Of a stretch of 64,000 nt of DNA, positions 7,837 to 16,133 are shown in pieces. A program made the translations under genes and the position numbers. Within the stretch, counting starts at the first letter, position 1. Every line of letters starts with the position of its first letter. Below the pieces are notes generated by a model, which saw only the letters and a list, made by a program, of their open reading frames with translations, did not search any database and was not told where the DNA came from. This DNA comes from Pseudomonas salomonii (GTDB lineage: Bacteria > Pseudomonadota > Gammaproteobacteria > Pseudomonadales > Pseudomonadaceae): assembly GCF_900107155.1 (NCBI RefSeq), contig NZ_FNOX01000010.1, positions 1-64,000 of the forward strand, in the 5' to 3' direction.

Positions 7837-9057
7837 CTATCCGGGAGATTTGAGTTCGGCCAGGCGCCGCTCTATAAAGCGTTTCTCTGGAATTTGCTGG
7901 GTGAGCGTGAGGGCTTTTTCGTAGGCTTCCCGCGCATCTTCAACCCGCCCCAACTGCCGGCAAAACTCCCCGCGTGCCGAATGCGCCAGGTGGTAATCCA
8001 GCAAATCCCCACGCTGCAAAATGCCCTCCACCAATTGCAACCCCGCCAATGGCCCCTGCCCCATCGCCACCGCCACCGCCCGGTTCAGCTCGATCACCGG
8101 CGACGGCACTTCGCGCAGCAACACATCGTAAAGCCCGACAATTTGCAGCCAGTCCGTGTCCTCAGCCTGGGGCGCTTCGGCATGCACCGCCGCAATCGCT
8201 GCTTGCAGGCAGTACGGGCCAAACCGCCGTGTATTCAACGCCTGCTCCACCAATGCGCAGCCTTCAGCAATCAAGGACGCGTCCCACACTGCGCGGTTCT
8301 GTTCATGCAATAACACCAACTCACCGTCGGCCGAGGTGCGCGTTGCTCGGCGCGACTCGTGCAGCAGCATCAGCGCCAGCAGGCCCATGACTTCCGGTTC
8401 GGGCAGCAACTCCAGCAGCAAGCGCCCCAAACGAATAGCTTCGCGGGTCAGGTCTTCGCGGGTGAGGTCGGCGCCCATGGATGCCGAATAGCCCTCGTTG
8501 AACACCAGGTAAACCACGCGCAATACGCTGCCCAGACGCTCGGGCAACGCGTCCAGGGTTGGCACCTGGTAGGGGATTTTCGCTTCGCGGATCTTGCCCT
8601 TGGCGCGCACGATGCGCTGGGCGATGGTGGTGGGCGTGGCCAGAAAGGCGCGGGCGATTTCTTCGGTGGTGAGGTCGCAGATCTCGCGCAAGGTCAGCGC
8701 CGCCTGGGCGTCGGGGGCCAGCGCCGGGTGGCAGCAGGTGAAGATCAGGCGCAGGCGGTCGTCTTCCACGTCTTCCTCACTCCATTCAGCCGCTTCCAGC
8801 GTGTCGGCCTGCTCCTGTAATAACGGGGTGAAACGTGCCTGACGGCGCAGGCGGTCGATGGCTTTGAAGCGGCCGGTGGAGACCAGCCAGGCCCTTGGAT
8901 TGTCCGGCACACCGTCTTGCGGCCAGCGCTGCACGGCAATTAAAAACGCCTCGTGCAGCGCCTCTTCAGCCAAGTCGAAATCACCCAGCAAGCGAATCAG
9001 CGTCGCCAGTACGCGGCGTGATTCGCTGCGGTAAATCGTCTCGACCTGCGGGGTCAA
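7837..9057 (-). CDS. ECF sigma factor of the ECF42 type with C-terminal TPR-like domain
   Basis: The 406-residue protein has a sigma region 2 (residues ~10-80: GDFDLAEEALHEAFLIAVQRWP, then AWLVSTGRFKAIDRLRR), a region 4 (~110-165: LTLREICDLTTEEIARAFLA) and a long C-terminal extension (~180-400) of helical repeats. This extended layout, together with a DGPF protein gene nearby, defines ECF42, whose activity is controlled through the C-terminal domain rather than by an anti-sigma factor. The start at 9057 overlaps the stop of the AHSA1 gene by 4 bp. It is the last gene of a four-gene run from 10367. Confidence 0.9.
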   Translation of the reverse strand: MTPQVETIYRSESRRVLATLIRLLGDFDLAEEALHEAFLIAVQRWPQDGVPDNPRAWLVSTGRFKAIDRLRRQARFTPLLQEQADTLEAAEWSEEDVEDDRLRLIFTCCHPALAPDAQAALTLREICDLTTEEIARAFLATPTTIAQRIVRAKGKIREAKIPYQVPTLDALPERLGSVLRVVYLVFNEGYSASMGADLTREDLTREAIRLGRLLLELLPEPEVMGLLALMLLHESRRATRTSADGELVLLHEQNRAVWDASLIAEGCALVEQALNTRRFGPYCLQAAIAAVHAEAPQAEDTDWLQIVGLYDVLLREVPSPVIELNRAVAVAMGQGPLAGLQLVEGILQRGDLLDYHLAHSARGEFCRQLGRVEDAREAYEKALTLTQQIPEKRFIERRLAELKSPG

Positions 9058-9530
9058 TCGGGCATGCCCTGGGTCACCAGCGTCACCAGGCGGTCGAGGC
9101 TCTGGCCCCAGCCGTCATGAAAACCCATGGCTTCGTGGGCCTGTTTGTCGGCTTCGCTCCAATGCCTGGCGCGGGCGGTGTAGCGGGTCTTGCCGTCGAC
9201 GGCTTCGAAGGTTACTTCGGCGGTCATGAACGGCTTGCCGGACGGGACCCAGCCCGGCGCATAGGCATCGGTAAACACCAGCCGGCTCGGCGCCTCGATT
9301 TCCAGGAACACGCCAGAAGTCGGGTACTCGGCGCCATCCGGCGCGCGCATCAAGGTGCGAAACAGGCCACCGACCCACAGGTTCATTTCGCACTCCGGCG
9401 TGGTCATGCCGTGTGGGCCCCACCATTGCTGCAACAACTCGGGCGTGGTCCAGGCGCGAAATACCTTGCTTGGCGGTGCGTCGATCAAACGGCTGATGGA
9501 CAGTTCAAATTCAGCGGGTTGGGTATTCAT
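9054..9530 (-). CDS. SRPBCC (AHSA1-like) domain protein
   Basis: The 158-residue protein has the AHSA1 fold: ISRLIDAPPSKVFRAWTTPE at the start, WWGPHGMT in the middle and a C-terminal GWGQSLDRLVTLV helix. This fold makes a deep hydrophobic ligand pocket. AGGAGG lies 7 bases before the ATG. It sits between the DGPF gene and the ECF42 sigma gene and is translationally coupled to the latter (4-bp overlap). The ligand is unknown. Confidence 0.88.
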   Translation of the reverse strand: MNTQPAEFELSISRLIDAPPSKVFRAWTTPELLQQWWGPHGMTTPECEMNLWVGGLFRTLMRAPDGAEYPTSGVFLEIEAPSRLVFTDAYAPGWVPSGKPFMTAEVTFEAVDGKTRYTARARHWSEADKQAHEAMGFHDGWGQSLDRLVTLVTQGMPD

Positions 9531-9560
9531 GGGTAAACCTCCTTCTTGTGATTATTGTGT

Positions 9561-9905
9561 TCAGAGATTCAATTGACGCACGGGGCGCACTTCCACACTG
9601 CCGACCCGGGCCGCCGGTATGCCGCCAGCGACCTGGAGCGCTTCGTTCAGGTCCTTGGCCTCAATCAGGTAAAACCCGGCGAGCTGCTCCTTGGTTTCGG
9701 CAAACGGCCCGTCGGTGATCGACAGCTTGCCGTTGCGCATGCGCACGGTGGTGGCGCTGCTCACCGACTCCAGCGGCTCGGCGGCGAGCATGCGGCCGCT
9801 GGCCTGGACGGCCTCGGCGTAGGCAAAGCACTCCGGGTCCGCCGGGCTGTCGGGCGAGGTGTGCAACACCGCTTCGTTGCTGTAGATCAGGCAGAGGTAT
9901 TTCAT
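9561..9905 (-). CDS. YciI-like DGPF-domain protein (ECF42 partner)
   Basis: This 114-residue protein starts MKYLCLIYSNE and carries the DGPF motif in ITDGPFAETKEQLAGFYLIE, the signature of the family linked to ECF42 sigma factors. DGPF genes are the usual direct targets of ECF42. It lies 30 bp upstream of the AHSA1 gene in the same direction. The biochemical role is not known. Confidence 0.9.
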   Translation of the reverse strand: MKYLCLIYSNEAVLHTSPDSPADPECFAYAEAVQASGRMLAAEPLESVSSATTVRMRNGKLSITDGPFAETKEQLAGFYLIEAKDLNEALQVAGGIPAARVGSVEVRPVRQLNL

Positions 9906-9947
9906 GGCGCTCTCCGTTTTCGGACTACTGACTATAGTTCGTGGCGG

Positions 9948-10367
9948 TCAAGGTTTCAGGTCGAACAATGCCGTGCCGCTTTCCATGTCGAACGGCGCCG
10001 ACCAGTGCTCATGCACCACCTTCCACTGCCCGTTGATGCGCCGGTAACCGGCGGTCACGCGCATCCAGCACGCCTTCACCACGCCGTCCGGCCCGGCGCC
10101 GCCGCAGTGCGCCAGCCAGTGGGCAAACGCGCTGTCGGGTGCCTCGACGATATGCAGCTCATGAAACTCGAAAATGCCCGGGCCGGGGCAGTGCTTCATG
10201 CATTCTTCCCAATGGGCGCGGTAGGCGGCCTTGCCTTTGAATTGCAGTGCGGTGACGGCATCGAACGAGACGATATCGTCGGCGTAATAGCTGACAATTT
10301 TGTCGATATCACGATCAAGTACGGCTTGTTTCCATTGCTCGATCAGGGTGTTGATTGCAGTGCTCAT
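9948..10367 (-). CDS. SnoaL/SgcJ-like NTF2-fold protein
   Basis: This 139-residue protein has the NTF2 fold pattern: IEQWKQAVLDRDIDKIVSYY, then ADDIVSFDAVTALQFKGKAAY, ending YRRINGQWKVVHEHWSAPFD. Relatives are polyketide cyclases, isomerases or ligand-binding proteins. CAGGAG is 8 bases before the ATG. As the first gene of the DGPF/AHSA1/ECF42 run it is probably co-transcribed; the 42-bp gap to the DGPF gene leaves room for a second promoter. Confidence 0.85.
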   Translation of the reverse strand: MSTAINTLIEQWKQAVLDRDIDKIVSYYADDIVSFDAVTALQFKGKAAYRAHWEECMKHCPGPGIFEFHELHIVEAPDSAFAHWLAHCGGAGPDGVVKACWMRVTAGYRRINGQWKVVHEHWSAPFDMESGTALFDLKP

Positions 10368-10514
10368 GGCGATACTCCTGGGGGTTGGAAATCACAAAGG
10401 ACACCCCTAGTCGAATGGGCTTTGGGCAAATCGACACACCGTTGAAAAATAATTTCGCCTACGCCAAACCCGCTAGAATCCCCGCCTCTTTGTAGGATTT
10501 CGGATGCGCCCCCG

Positions 10515-11033
10515 ATGGAAACCCGCCTCGTCACCTATGAGACGCTGAGCCTTGTGCAAAAACAGCAGCTCGACACCCTGCAAGTACATCCCGAGCAACT
10601 GGCGTATTCCGGCGATATCTACTGCGCGCTCAACAGCCTGCTGGTCAACCCCAAGCCCGGCGCGATCAAAGGTTTTGCGCTGCTGGCCGACGAAACGCCC
10701 GTGGCCTTCCTGCTGCTCAAACGCCCGCCCTGCCTGCCCCATTGGGCCGATGAACACAGCGCAACGCTGCACGCGTTGCAGGTGGACCGGCATCAGCAAG
10801 GGCGCGGGTTTGGCAGAGCCTGCCTGCAAGCATTGCCGGCCGTGGCCCTGCAGGCGTGGCCGCAGATCAAGGCGCTGGAGTTGTCGGTGGACACGGACAA
10901 TGTGGCGGCGATGGGGTTGTATCTGGCGGCTGGCTGGGTGGACAGCGGGGAGGCGTATAAGGGGCGGGTCGGGTATGAGCGTAGGTTGAGTTGGGTGTTT
11001 GGTCGGGATAGCATTGACAGCTTAAAAATGTAA
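10515..11033 (+). CDS. GNAT-family N-acetyltransferase
   Basis: The 172-residue protein has a GNAT core: the acetyl-CoA loop QGRGFGRACLQAL lies near residues 95-107, preceded by a LHALQVDRH beta strand and followed by LELSVDTDNVAAMGLYLAAGW. The substrate cannot be read from sequence. It stands alone, divergent from the SnoaL gene. The hipBA pair starts 42 bp downstream, and the promoter region of hipBA begins at its stop codon. Confidence 0.85.
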   Translation: METRLVTYETLSLVQKQQLDTLQVHPEQLAYSGDIYCALNSLLVNPKPGAIKGFALLADETPVAFLLLKRPPCLPHWADEHSATLHALQVDRHQQGRGFGRACLQALPAVALQAWPQIKALELSVDTDNVAAMGLYLAAGWVDSGEAYKGRVGYERRLSWVFGRDSIDSLKM

Positions 11034-11072
11034 CGTATATATGACTTAAACAATCAAAAGTAATGAATACGT
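11033..11072 (+). promoter_or_regulatory. Probable hipBA promoter/operator region
   Basis: This AT-rich gap has the inverted repeat ACGTAT (11033-11038) and ATACGT (11067-11072), centre to centre 34 bp. HipB-type repressors bind inverted repeats near their own promoter, so this pair is a candidate autoregulatory operator. No clear ribosome binding site precedes the hipB ATG at 11076. Confidence 0.4.
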
Positions 11073-11075
11073 GAC

Positions 11076-11330
11076 ATGGACACTTCGATTATCACCCAAC
11101 GCTTAGGCCAACAAGTTCGCTCCATGCGCCTCAACCGTGGCTATACACAAGCGGACTTGGCGAAACTTGCGGGCGTTACCCGGCAAAAACTGATCGAAAT
11201 CGAGAAGGGCAGCCTCTCTGTTTCCATGAATGCCTATGCTCGCGTGATCGCCGCCCTGGGCAGTGAGGTCAAATTAGTGCCAGTGACCCTGCCGACACTT
11301 GAAGAGTTAGAGGACTTGTTCAATGAATAG
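11076..11330 (+). CDS. hipB: HipB-like XRE-family antitoxin
   Basis: The 84-residue protein is an XRE helix-turn-helix (residues ~8-65: LGQQVRSMRLNRGYTQADLA, VTRQKLIEIEKGSLSVS). It overlaps the following hipA by 8 bp, the standard antitoxin-first order. In this family HipB dimers bind HipA and repress their own promoter. Base composition is visibly more AT-rich than the neighbouring metabolic genes, consistent with horizontal gain. Symbol given by family, not by proven orthology. Confidence 0.88.
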   Translation: MDTSIITQRLGQQVRSMRLNRGYTQADLAKLAGVTRQKLIEIEKGSLSVSMNAYARVIAALGSEVKLVPVTLPTLEELEDLFNE

Positions 11331-12531
11331 CCCCGCTCTTAGCGTTCATACGCCTCAAGGCGACAGCGGCAGCGTAATGGTGGGCGCTGATGATTACCTG
11401 TTTCGCTACGACGCTAAGGCACAGGCCCAAAGCGCTATCAGCCTTACCATGCCCGTGCGCGCAGAAGAATATCGCCGCCGCGAATTGCATCCAATCTTTC
11501 AAATGAATTTGCCCGAAGGCTACGTACTGGAACAATTGCGTAACCGTCTGGCTAAAACGGTAAAAGTGGACCCGATGCTGTTACTGGCCTTATCAGGTAG
11601 CAGTGCACCGATTGGCCGGGTTTTCGTGATTTCCGATCAGATAAACGAACTAATTCAACGCAACGGTCCGCCCGCAAACGGAGAGAGCCTGGCAGAAATT
11701 CTCGCGTGGGACGGAGCGCAAGACCTGTTCGCCGACTTGGTGGACCGTTACATTCTGCGAGCGGGCATTTCTGGCGTGCAGCCCAAAGTGCTGGTGCCAG
11801 AAAAACCTCAAACTCCCGAGCACAAATTCACCTCTAAAACCAACGACCTGATTATCAAGAGCGGGCGTGATGAGTTTCCGGGCTTGGCCATCAATGAATA
11901 CCTGTGCATGTCTATTGCGCGGGATGCAGGCCTGCCCGTGCCGCCGTTTTATCTGTCGCAAAACCATAAGCTTTTCATCATGCGGCGCTTTGATCGCGAC
12001 GCGCAGCTCAACCCGCTGGGTTTCGAAGATATGACCACACTGATGGGCCTGTCTGCCGAACAGAAATACACCAAGAGCTATGCCGCCATCGCCAAGGCTG
12101 TACGCGCGTTTTGCTCACCGGAAAACCAACGCAGCTCGTTGGACCAATTGTTCGATAGCGTGGCTTTGAGTTGCATCGTGGGAAATGGCGATGCTCACCT
12201 GAAAAACTTCGGTGTGCTCTACAGTGACCCGATTAAATTTGACGCGCGCCTGGCCCCGGCTTACGACATCGTGAATACCACCGCCTATATCCCTGAAGAC
12301 ACACTTGCGCTGGACCTGTCCGGCAACAAATCAATATTTGCCTCACGTTTGGGCATCCTTGAGTTTGCAAAAACCTGCGAGATCGAAAAACCTGAGGCGC
12401 GTATTCAGGCACTGCTGCAAACCCTTGAGGTCGTGCTCAAGCGCGAAGACGAATACTGTCGGTTAGCGCCTGACGTTGCAAAAGCCATTCGACAATCCGC
12501 TCAGAGCTACCAGCAGAGCTTCGGTGGCTGA
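11323..12531 (+). CDS. hipA: HipA-like serine/threonine kinase toxin
   Basis: The 402-residue protein has the HipA N-terminal subdomain (~1-105), a gly-rich loop with ISGVQPKVLV (~151-160), LIIKSG with the likely ATP-binding lysine, and FIMRRFDRD. The catalytic loop is GNGDAHLKNFG with D290 and N295, and the metal-binding aspartate is D315 in AYDIVN, so the kinase looks intact. HipA in E. coli phosphorylates glutamyl-tRNA synthetase and causes growth arrest; the target here is unknown. It is slightly shorter than E. coli HipA (440). Composition is more AT-rich than the flanks. It overlaps hipB by 8 bp. Confidence 0.9.
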   Translation: MNSPALSVHTPQGDSGSVMVGADDYLFRYDAKAQAQSAISLTMPVRAEEYRRRELHPIFQMNLPEGYVLEQLRNRLAKTVKVDPMLLLALSGSSAPIGRVFVISDQINELIQRNGPPANGESLAEILAWDGAQDLFADLVDRYILRAGISGVQPKVLVPEKPQTPEHKFTSKTNDLIIKSGRDEFPGLAINEYLCMSIARDAGLPVPPFYLSQNHKLFIMRRFDRDAQLNPLGFEDMTTLMGLSAEQKYTKSYAAIAKAVRAFCSPENQRSSLDQLFDSVALSCIVGNGDAHLKNFGVLYSDPIKFDARLAPAYDIVNTTAYIPEDTLALDLSGNKSIFASRLGILEFAKTCEIEKPEARIQALLQTLEVVLKREDEYCRLAPDVAKAIRQSAQSYQQSFGG

Positions 12532-12567
12532 ATGCTTCTGTACTCATCCAAGGACAAGGTGGTGACT

Positions 12568-12639
12568 ATGCTGACAACCCTCGAACAACTCGAAACCCTC
12601 TACGGCCTGCCCCACGAAGTCCGAAGCACCTTGTATTGA
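12568..12639 (+). pseudogene. Remnant of the 5' end of a pyridoxamine 5'-phosphate oxidase-like gene
   Basis: A 23-codon frame reads MLTTLEQLETLYGLPHE and then departs after six more residues to a stop. The MxTxLEQLExLYGxPHE start is, to my knowledge, that of a flavin-binding PNPOx-family protein common in Pseudomonas. The rest of that gene is absent: the sequence goes directly into the 3' flank of the convergent GyrI-like gene. It lies 36 bp after hipA, so it may be a scar of hipBA acquisition or deletion. The family assignment rests on recall of a short motif. Confidence 0.5.
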
Positions 12640-12682
12640 TACCTCAGTCGGCACCGATTTACCGGTGCCGACAGCACCGCCG

Positions 12683-13165
12683 TCAGCCCTTTTCGCCAAC
12701 CGGCAGCCAGATCTCCACCGTCCCCGTGCCCTTGTGCGCGTCGAAATCGGCGCTGTAGCGCTCGAAATCCGCGCCCATCACCTTGTAGCCCGAGTGCGGT
12801 AACCACTCGAACATGATGCGTTCGTAGGTTTGCTCAAGTGCCTGCACCGGCCCGTAATGTGGGAACACGGCATAGTTGAGCGGCGCAATTTCGATGAACT
12901 CGAAGTTGCTCGGCACGTCGCTTTTAGTCGGGACTTCAACCCCGGCCATGTAGTCGAATTCGCCATGGTGGGGGTTATGGCACACACCATAGGTCACGCC
13001 CCCGACGCGCTTTTTGATGTCTTTGACGCAAGTGTTGAACAAATCCCACAGCTTTGGGATATCACCCACTGTGGCCTTCGAATAACGCCCTTGTACCCCG
13101 GCGATTACCAAGGCTTTACCGGCTTCCATGCGTGGCTCTAACGGTTGTTTTGTCTGCTGATCCAT
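12683..13165 (-). CDS. GyrI-like small-molecule-binding domain protein
   Basis: The 160-residue protein matches the effector-binding domain of AraC/MerR regulators (GyrI-like) without a DNA-binding part: VGDIPKLWDLFNTCVKDIKK, TYGVCHNPHHGEFDYMAGVE, YAVFPHYGPV and a final VEIWLPV strand. The frame is open to 13195 but AAGGAG stands 8 bases before the ATG at 13165, giving the start MDQQTKQPLEPRM. It may bind or sequester a cationic drug or small molecule. It stands alone and convergent to the PNPOx remnant. Confidence 0.85.
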   Translation of the reverse strand: MDQQTKQPLEPRMEAGKALVIAGVQGRYSKATVGDIPKLWDLFNTCVKDIKKRVGGVTYGVCHNPHHGEFDYMAGVEVPTKSDVPSNFEFIEIAPLNYAVFPHYGPVQALEQTYERIMFEWLPHSGYKVMGADFERYSADFDAHKGTGTVEIWLPVGEKG

Positions 13166-13360
13166 ACGAACAGTCTCCTTCTTATGAGGGAACAAACCCG
13201 CGTCGAGTATAGGGGCATATCCACGCCTTACTCCAAGTAGAAATTTTTCCTACGCATCTGGACAACTGGCCATCATCGACCGTATTGTCTGCCCCGCAGG
13301 CCACCGCAGTGGCCGACGTCGCTCGGACGGTTCCGGGCGCTTACGTACCTCGAGGCAACA

Positions 13361-14572
13361 ATGGCAGACCAAGGTTCGCCGCGCCGCTTTGCGCGCATAG
13401 ATCGACTCCCCCCTTACGTTTTTAATATCACTGCCGAGCTGAAGATGGCTGCGCGTCGGCGCGGCGAAGACATCATCGACTTGAGCATGGGTAACCCTGA
13501 CGGCGCCACGCCTCCACACATTGTGGAAAAAATGGTCACCGTCGCCCAGCGTGAAGACACCCACGGTTATTCCACTTCCAAAGGCATTCCGCGTCTGCGC
13601 CGGGCCATTTCGCGCTGGTACAAAGACCGCTACGAAGTGGATATCGATCCGGAAACGGAAGCCATCGTAACCATCGGTTCCAAGGAAGGCCTGGCGCACT
13701 TGATGCTGGCCACCCTCGACCAGGGCGACACGGTGTTGGTGCCGAACCCGAGCTACCCGATTCACATCTACGGTGCCGTGATTGCCGGCGCCCAGGTGCG
13801 TTCGGTGCCGCTGGTGCCGGGCGTGGATTTTTTCGCCGAGCTGGAACGGGCGATTCGTGGCTCGATCCCCAAGCCGAAGATGATGATCCTCGGCTTCCCG
13901 TCCAACCCCACCGCGCAGTGCGTGGAACTGGACTTCTTCGAACGCGTGATCGCCCTGGCCAGACAGTACGACGTACTGGTGGTGCACGACCTGGCCTACG
14001 CGGACATCGTCTACGACGGCTGGAAAGCCCCCTCGATCATGCAAGTGCCGGGCGCCAAGGACATTGCGGTGGAGTTTTTCACCCTGTCCAAGAGTTACAA
14101 CATGGCCGGCTGGCGCATCGGCTTTATGGTCGGCAACCCGGAACTGGTCAACGCCCTGGCGCGGATCAAGAGCTACCACGACTACGGCACCTTCACCCCG
14201 CTGCAAGTGGCGGCGATTGCGGCGCTGGAAGGCGATCAGCAGTGCGTGAAAGACATTGCCGAACAGTATCGCCAGCGCCGTAACGTGCTGGTCAAAGGCC
14301 TGCATGAACTGGGCTGGATGGTGGAAAACCCCAAGGCATCAATGTACGTCTGGGCCAAGATCCCTGAGCAGTATGCGGCCATGGGCTCGCTGGAATTTGC
14401 CAAGAAGCTGCTGCTGGAGGCGAAGGTGTGCGTGTCGCCGGGAATCGGCTTTGGTGAGTATGGGGATGATCATGTGCGCTTTGCGCTGATCGAAAACCAG
14501 GACCGGATTCGCCAGGCGGTGCGCGGGATTCGCGGGATGTTCCGAGCGGATGGGTTAGTCACTAAAGCCTGA
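13361..14572 (+). CDS. alaC: Alanine/2-ketobutyrate-type class I aminotransferase AlaC
   Basis: The 403-residue PLP enzyme starts with FARIDRLPPYVFNITAELK and has IDLSMGNPDG, GYSTSKGIPRLRRAI, PNPSYPIH, HDLAYADI, and the PLP lysine K244 in LSKSYNMAGWRIGF. The full pattern matches AlaC, which makes alanine from pyruvate and glutamate. A near-palindromic GTAGAAATTTTTCCTAC lies at 13239-13255, 106 bp upstream. It is followed after 8 bp by a copy of the 107-bp repeat, which may form the end of its transcript. Confidence 0.9.
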   Translation: MADQGSPRRFARIDRLPPYVFNITAELKMAARRRGEDIIDLSMGNPDGATPPHIVEKMVTVAQREDTHGYSTSKGIPRLRRAISRWYKDRYEVDIDPETEAIVTIGSKEGLAHLMLATLDQGDTVLVPNPSYPIHIYGAVIAGAQVRSVPLVPGVDFFAELERAIRGSIPKPKMMILGFPSNPTAQCVELDFFERVIALARQYDVLVVHDLAYADIVYDGWKAPSIMQVPGAKDIAVEFFTLSKSYNMAGWRIGFMVGNPELVNALARIKSYHDYGTFTPLQVAAIAALEGDQQCVKDIAEQYRQRRNVLVKGLHELGWMVENPKASMYVWAKIPEQYAAMGSLEFAKKLLLEAKVCVSPGIGFGEYGDDHVRFALIENQDRIRQAVRGIRGMFRADGLVTKA

Positions 14573-14580
14573 GGCGCAAT

Positions 14581-14687
14581 GATCGTTCCCACGCTCCGCG
14601 TGGGAATGCAGCACGGGACGCTCTGCGTCCCCAAGCGTGACGCAGAGCGTCACAAGAGGCATTCCCACGCGGAGCGTGGGAACGATC
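14581..14687. repeat. 107-bp palindromic element, copy 2
   Basis: The ends are GATCGTTCCC and GGGAACGATC and the length is exactly that of copies 1, 3 and 4. It fills most of the space between convergent alaC (stop at 14572) and gntT (stop at 14697), placing it at the 3' ends of both genes. Confidence 0.92.
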
Positions 14688-14696
14688 AGTCAGTGA

Positions 14697-16049
14697 TTAC
14701 ACCACCAACGACAGCAGCATGATAAAGATCAGCGCCACCACCGACAGAATGGTCTCCATCGCCGTCCAGGTCTTGAACGTCTCGACCACGGTCATATTGA
14801 AGTACTGCTTCACCAGCCAGAACCCCGCATCGTTGACGTGAGACAACACCAACGAACCCGCCCCCGTCGCCAACACCAGCAGCTCACGGTTAACCCCTGG
14901 AATCATGCCCACCACCGGCACCACAATGCCTGCGCCGGTAATGGTCGCCACCGTCGCAGAGCCTGTGGCCACACGAATCACCGCCGCCACCAGCCACGCC
15001 AGCAGAATCGGGTTGATCTGCGCGTTCACTGCCATATGGCCGATCACGTCACCCACGCCGCTGGTCACCAGCATCTGCTTGAAACCACCACCGGCGCCGA
15101 TGATCAGGATGATCGCAGCGGTCGGCGCCAGGCTGGCGTCGAGCAGCTTGAGAATTTGCTTGGAGTGAATGCCCTGGCGATGGCCAAAGGTGTACAGCGA
15201 CAACAGCAATGCCAGCAGCAACGCGGTGATCGGGTGACCGATCATGTCCATCCAGTTGCGGATGGCGTGGCCGTCCGGCAGCGCGACGTCGGCGAAGGTT
15301 TTGAGCAGCATCAGGAACACCGGCAGCAGCACGGTGATCAGGGTGATGCTGAAGCTCGGCAGGCTTTTGGATTCCGGCTCGCGGGCCAGTTGGTCGACCA
15401 GTTCCTGGGACGGGTTGCCCGGAATGTACTTGGCAATAAACGTACCGAAAATCGGCCCGGCAATGATGGCGGTCGGCAGTGCGACGATCAGGCCGTACAG
15501 GATGGTTTTGCCGATGTCCGCGCCAAACACGCCGATGGCCAGCAGCGGGCCAGGGTGTGGTGGCACCAGGCCGTGTACCGCCGAGAGGCCTGCGAGCAGC
15601 GGGATGCCGATCTTGATCAGCGACACGCCGGTACGGCGCGCGACGATAAACACCAGCGGAATCAGCAGTACAAAGCCGATCTCGAAGAACAGCGGGATGC
15701 CCACCAGAAACGCGGCAAACATCATGGCCCACTGGACTTTCTCTTTGCCGAAGGCGCGGATCAGCGTTTGCGCGATCTGATCGGCACCGCCGGATTCGGC
15801 CATCATTTTGCCGAGCATCGTGCCCAGCGCGAGGATGATGCCGACAAACCCGAGCACGCCGCCAAAACCGTCCTGGAACGCCTTGATGATCTTGTCCACG
15901 GGCATGCCCGAGGTCAGGCCGAGGAAGCCGGCCGCGATGATCAGTGCAATGAACGGGTGCACCTTGAACTGGGTGATCAGAACGATCAACCCGATGATTG
16001 TGACCACTGCGTCTAGCAGCAGGTAGGACTCGTGGGACATGCCAAACAT
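14697..16049 (-). CDS. gntT: Gluconate:H+ symporter GntT (GntP family)
   Basis: The 450-residue inner-membrane protein has 12 or more hydrophobic segments and GntP family motifs: GFGGVLGFVGIILALGTMLG, GIPLFFEIGFVLLIPL, GLVPPHPGPLLAI and NDAGFWLVKQYF. It imports gluconate, which in Pseudomonas is formed in the periplasm from glucose. It is downstream of gntK in the same direction with an 84-bp gap carrying its own operator candidate (16107-16118) and an A-rich CA motif before the start. GGAGAG precedes the ATG. Expression is probably induced by gluconate through GntR and held down by Crc/Hfq. Confidence 0.93.
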   Translation of the reverse strand: MFGMSHESYLLLDAVVTIIGLIVLITQFKVHPFIALIIAAGFLGLTSGMPVDKIIKAFQDGFGGVLGFVGIILALGTMLGKMMAESGGADQIAQTLIRAFGKEKVQWAMMFAAFLVGIPLFFEIGFVLLIPLVFIVARRTGVSLIKIGIPLLAGLSAVHGLVPPHPGPLLAIGVFGADIGKTILYGLIVALPTAIIAGPIFGTFIAKYIPGNPSQELVDQLAREPESKSLPSFSITLITVLLPVFLMLLKTFADVALPDGHAIRNWMDMIGHPITALLLALLLSLYTFGHRQGIHSKQILKLLDASLAPTAAIILIIGAGGGFKQMLVTSGVGDVIGHMAVNAQINPILLAWLVAAVIRVATGSATVATITGAGIVVPVVGMIPGVNRELLVLATGAGSLVLSHVNDAGFWLVKQYFNMTVVETFKTWTAMETILSVVALIFIMLLSLVV

Positions 16050-16064
16050 GGGGGGTCTCTCCTG

Positions 16065-16079
16065 TTTGTTGTTGTTATT
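16065..16079 (-). promoter_or_regulatory. Crc/Hfq-type CA motif in the gntT leader
   Basis: On the coding strand the leader reads AATAACAACAACAAA, several overlapping AANAANAA units, ending just upstream of the GGAGAG ribosome binding site. Hfq with Crc binds such A-rich tracts in Pseudomonas to block translation of carbon-uptake genes. Confidence 0.6.
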
Positions 16080-16106
16080 AAAGCGGGTATTGAATGTTTC
16101 GCCGGG

Positions 16107-16118
16107 GGTAGCGCTACC
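16107..16118. promoter_or_regulatory. GntR operator candidate 1 (gntK-gntT gap)
   Basis: The perfect palindrome GGTAGCGCTACC lies 58 bp upstream of the gntT start. Its right half, TAGCGCTACCTT, is repeated upstream of gntK and nearly so upstream of gntR. LacI-family repressors such as GntR bind palindromes with a central CG, as here. Confidence 0.65.
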
Positions 16119-16133
16119 TTTTCCGGCAAAAAA

